A stretch of DNA of 64,000 nucleotides from the NCBI GenBank assembly GCA_040389065.1, contig JAZKAR010000005.1:1-64000 (forward strand), in the 5' to 3' direction. Both the position numbers and the translations under genes were made by a program. This DNA is from JAZKAR01 sp040389065 (lineage in GTDB: Bacteria > Pseudomonadota > Gammaproteobacteria > Burkholderiales > Casimicrobiaceae). How positions within the stretch are numbered: position 1 is the first letter of the stretch; every line of letters begins with the position of its first letter. The notes below the pieces were generated by a model. That model ran no database searches and had not been told where the DNA came from. It worked only from the letters and a program-made list of their open reading frames with translations. This document shows, one piece after another, positions 63,511 to 64,000 of this stretch.

Positions 63511-63649
63511 AATAAGATTAGAAGTTACGCAGTTGAGTTTTATCAAGGCATGGGATGCCCCGCATAGCAACGCAGACAGTACGGCAAGTTGCTATAACGC
63601 GGGGCGTCCCACGCTAAGAGAACACAACTGCGTAACTTCTAAAGATAAT
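63511..63649. repeat. Long hairpin repeat family, copy 3
   Basis: Perfect 18-base arms at 63518-63535 (TTAGAAGTTACGCAGTTG) and 63625-63642, with further inner complementarity (GATGCCCCGC and GCGGGGCGTC). The centre holds GCAACGCAGACAGTAC shared with the other copies. It lies in the 186 bases between fabH and fabD, so it may fold in the operon mRNA. Confidence 0.9.
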
Positions 63650-63682
63650 ACTTAATAATTTTTAATCTCTAACGGGAGCTGC

Positions 63683-64000
63683 ATGAAACACGCGTTTGTA
63701 TTTCCAGGTCAAGGCTCACAAGCTATAGGCATGTTAGAGGCTTATTCGGGATATGATGACGTTGCTCACGCCATCCATACTGCCTCAGAAGTATTAGGCG
63801 AAAATTATTCGCTTATGATCGAACAAGGGCCTGCCGAACTTCTTTCCCAAACAATTCATACGCAACCTGTTTTACTGGCTATGGGTGTTGGCGTATACAA
63901 TGCTTTTCGGAAAAAGTATCCATCAGTCGCGCTTTCGGCATTAGCAGGGCATAGCTTAGGCGAATATAGCGCTTTAGTGGCAGGCGAAGCATTAACGTTT
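63683..64000 (+). CDS. fabD: Malonyl-CoA:ACP transacylase, N-terminal part
   Basis: The frame opens at ATG 63683 after GGGAGCT and continues past the window edge for 106 codons. It begins KHAFVFPGQGSQAIGML and contains the nucleophile motif ALAGHSLGEYSALVAG. This is the first third of FabD, following fabH as in the usual operon. The C-terminal part with the catalytic His is outside the window. Confidence 0.96.
   Translation, partial: MKHAFVFPGQGSQAIGMLEAYSGYDDVAHAIHTASEVLGENYSLMIEQGPAELLSQTIHTQPVLLAMGVGVYNAFRKKYPSVALSALAGHSLGEYSALVAGEALTF

Overview
The window looks like a chromosomal segment of an AT-rich betaproteobacterium, probably Burkholderiales-like. The evidence is the S21 sequence, the order rpsU-yqeY-dnaG, the block tetrapyrrole-methylase/maf/DUF177/rpmF/plsX/fabH/fabD, and an Anbu peptidase cluster with ATP-grasp, alpha-E and transglutaminase partners. 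Genus cannot be decided from the sequence alone. No insertion sequence, phage or CRISPR array was seen.

Layout. (1) 1-21949, all on the minus strand: a surface-polysaccharide locus. It is transcribed from rfbB downwards: a dehydrogenase/acetyltransferase/aminotransferase set for a 2,3-diamino-uronic acid sugar (WlbA/B/C type) with an inserted short GlpD-like oxidoreductase, a Wzx flippase, an asparagine-synthetase-like amidotransferase, the HisH/HisF/WbpG trio that makes acetamidino sugars, three glycosyltransferases, a Wzy-type polymerase, dTDP-rhamnose genes rfbDAC, an acyltransferase, a further glycosyltransferase, and the start of a second asnB-like gene at the edge. (2) 22371-25199, plus strand: rpsU, yqeY, dnaG. 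The rpoD that commonly follows is absent. (3) 25265-37699: an island of seven genes for secreted proteins aimed at fungal-type or chitinous walls. (4) 38033-48790: dadA, tex, a chemoreceptor, comEC, hemC and an HDOD gene. (5) tRNA-Asn near 49.7 kb, then the Anbu-associated cluster 50010-58109. (6) 58130-64000: RsmI-like methylase, maf, DUF177, rpmF, plsX, fabH and the start of fabD.

The most striking part is the 25-38 kb island. Its proteins combine GH16, GH18 and GH114 hydrolases and CBM5/12 chitin-binding modules with domains best known from plant pathogenesis-related proteins: CAP/SCP (PR-1), barwin/expansin-like double-psi barrel (PR-4-like), thaumatin-like (PR-5) and basic secretory peptidase (PR-17). 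The modules occur both fused and alone, which points to local duplication and fusion. All six minus-strand genes carry the same bipartite promoter-like element, TTGnnn-17 bp-AATACT, 30-40 bases before the start codon, and most have their own terminator. This suggests a co-regulated set of single-gene transcripts. I infer an anti-fungal or anti-eukaryote secretome; the function is not proven by sequence.

The second notable system is the Anbu/ATP-grasp/alpha-E/transglutaminase cluster, a predicted peptide ligation and cleavage system. Here it is translationally coupled to an unusual Ser/Ala-rich gene with a FliK-like C-terminus. Two families of intergenic palindromic repeats are scattered across the window.
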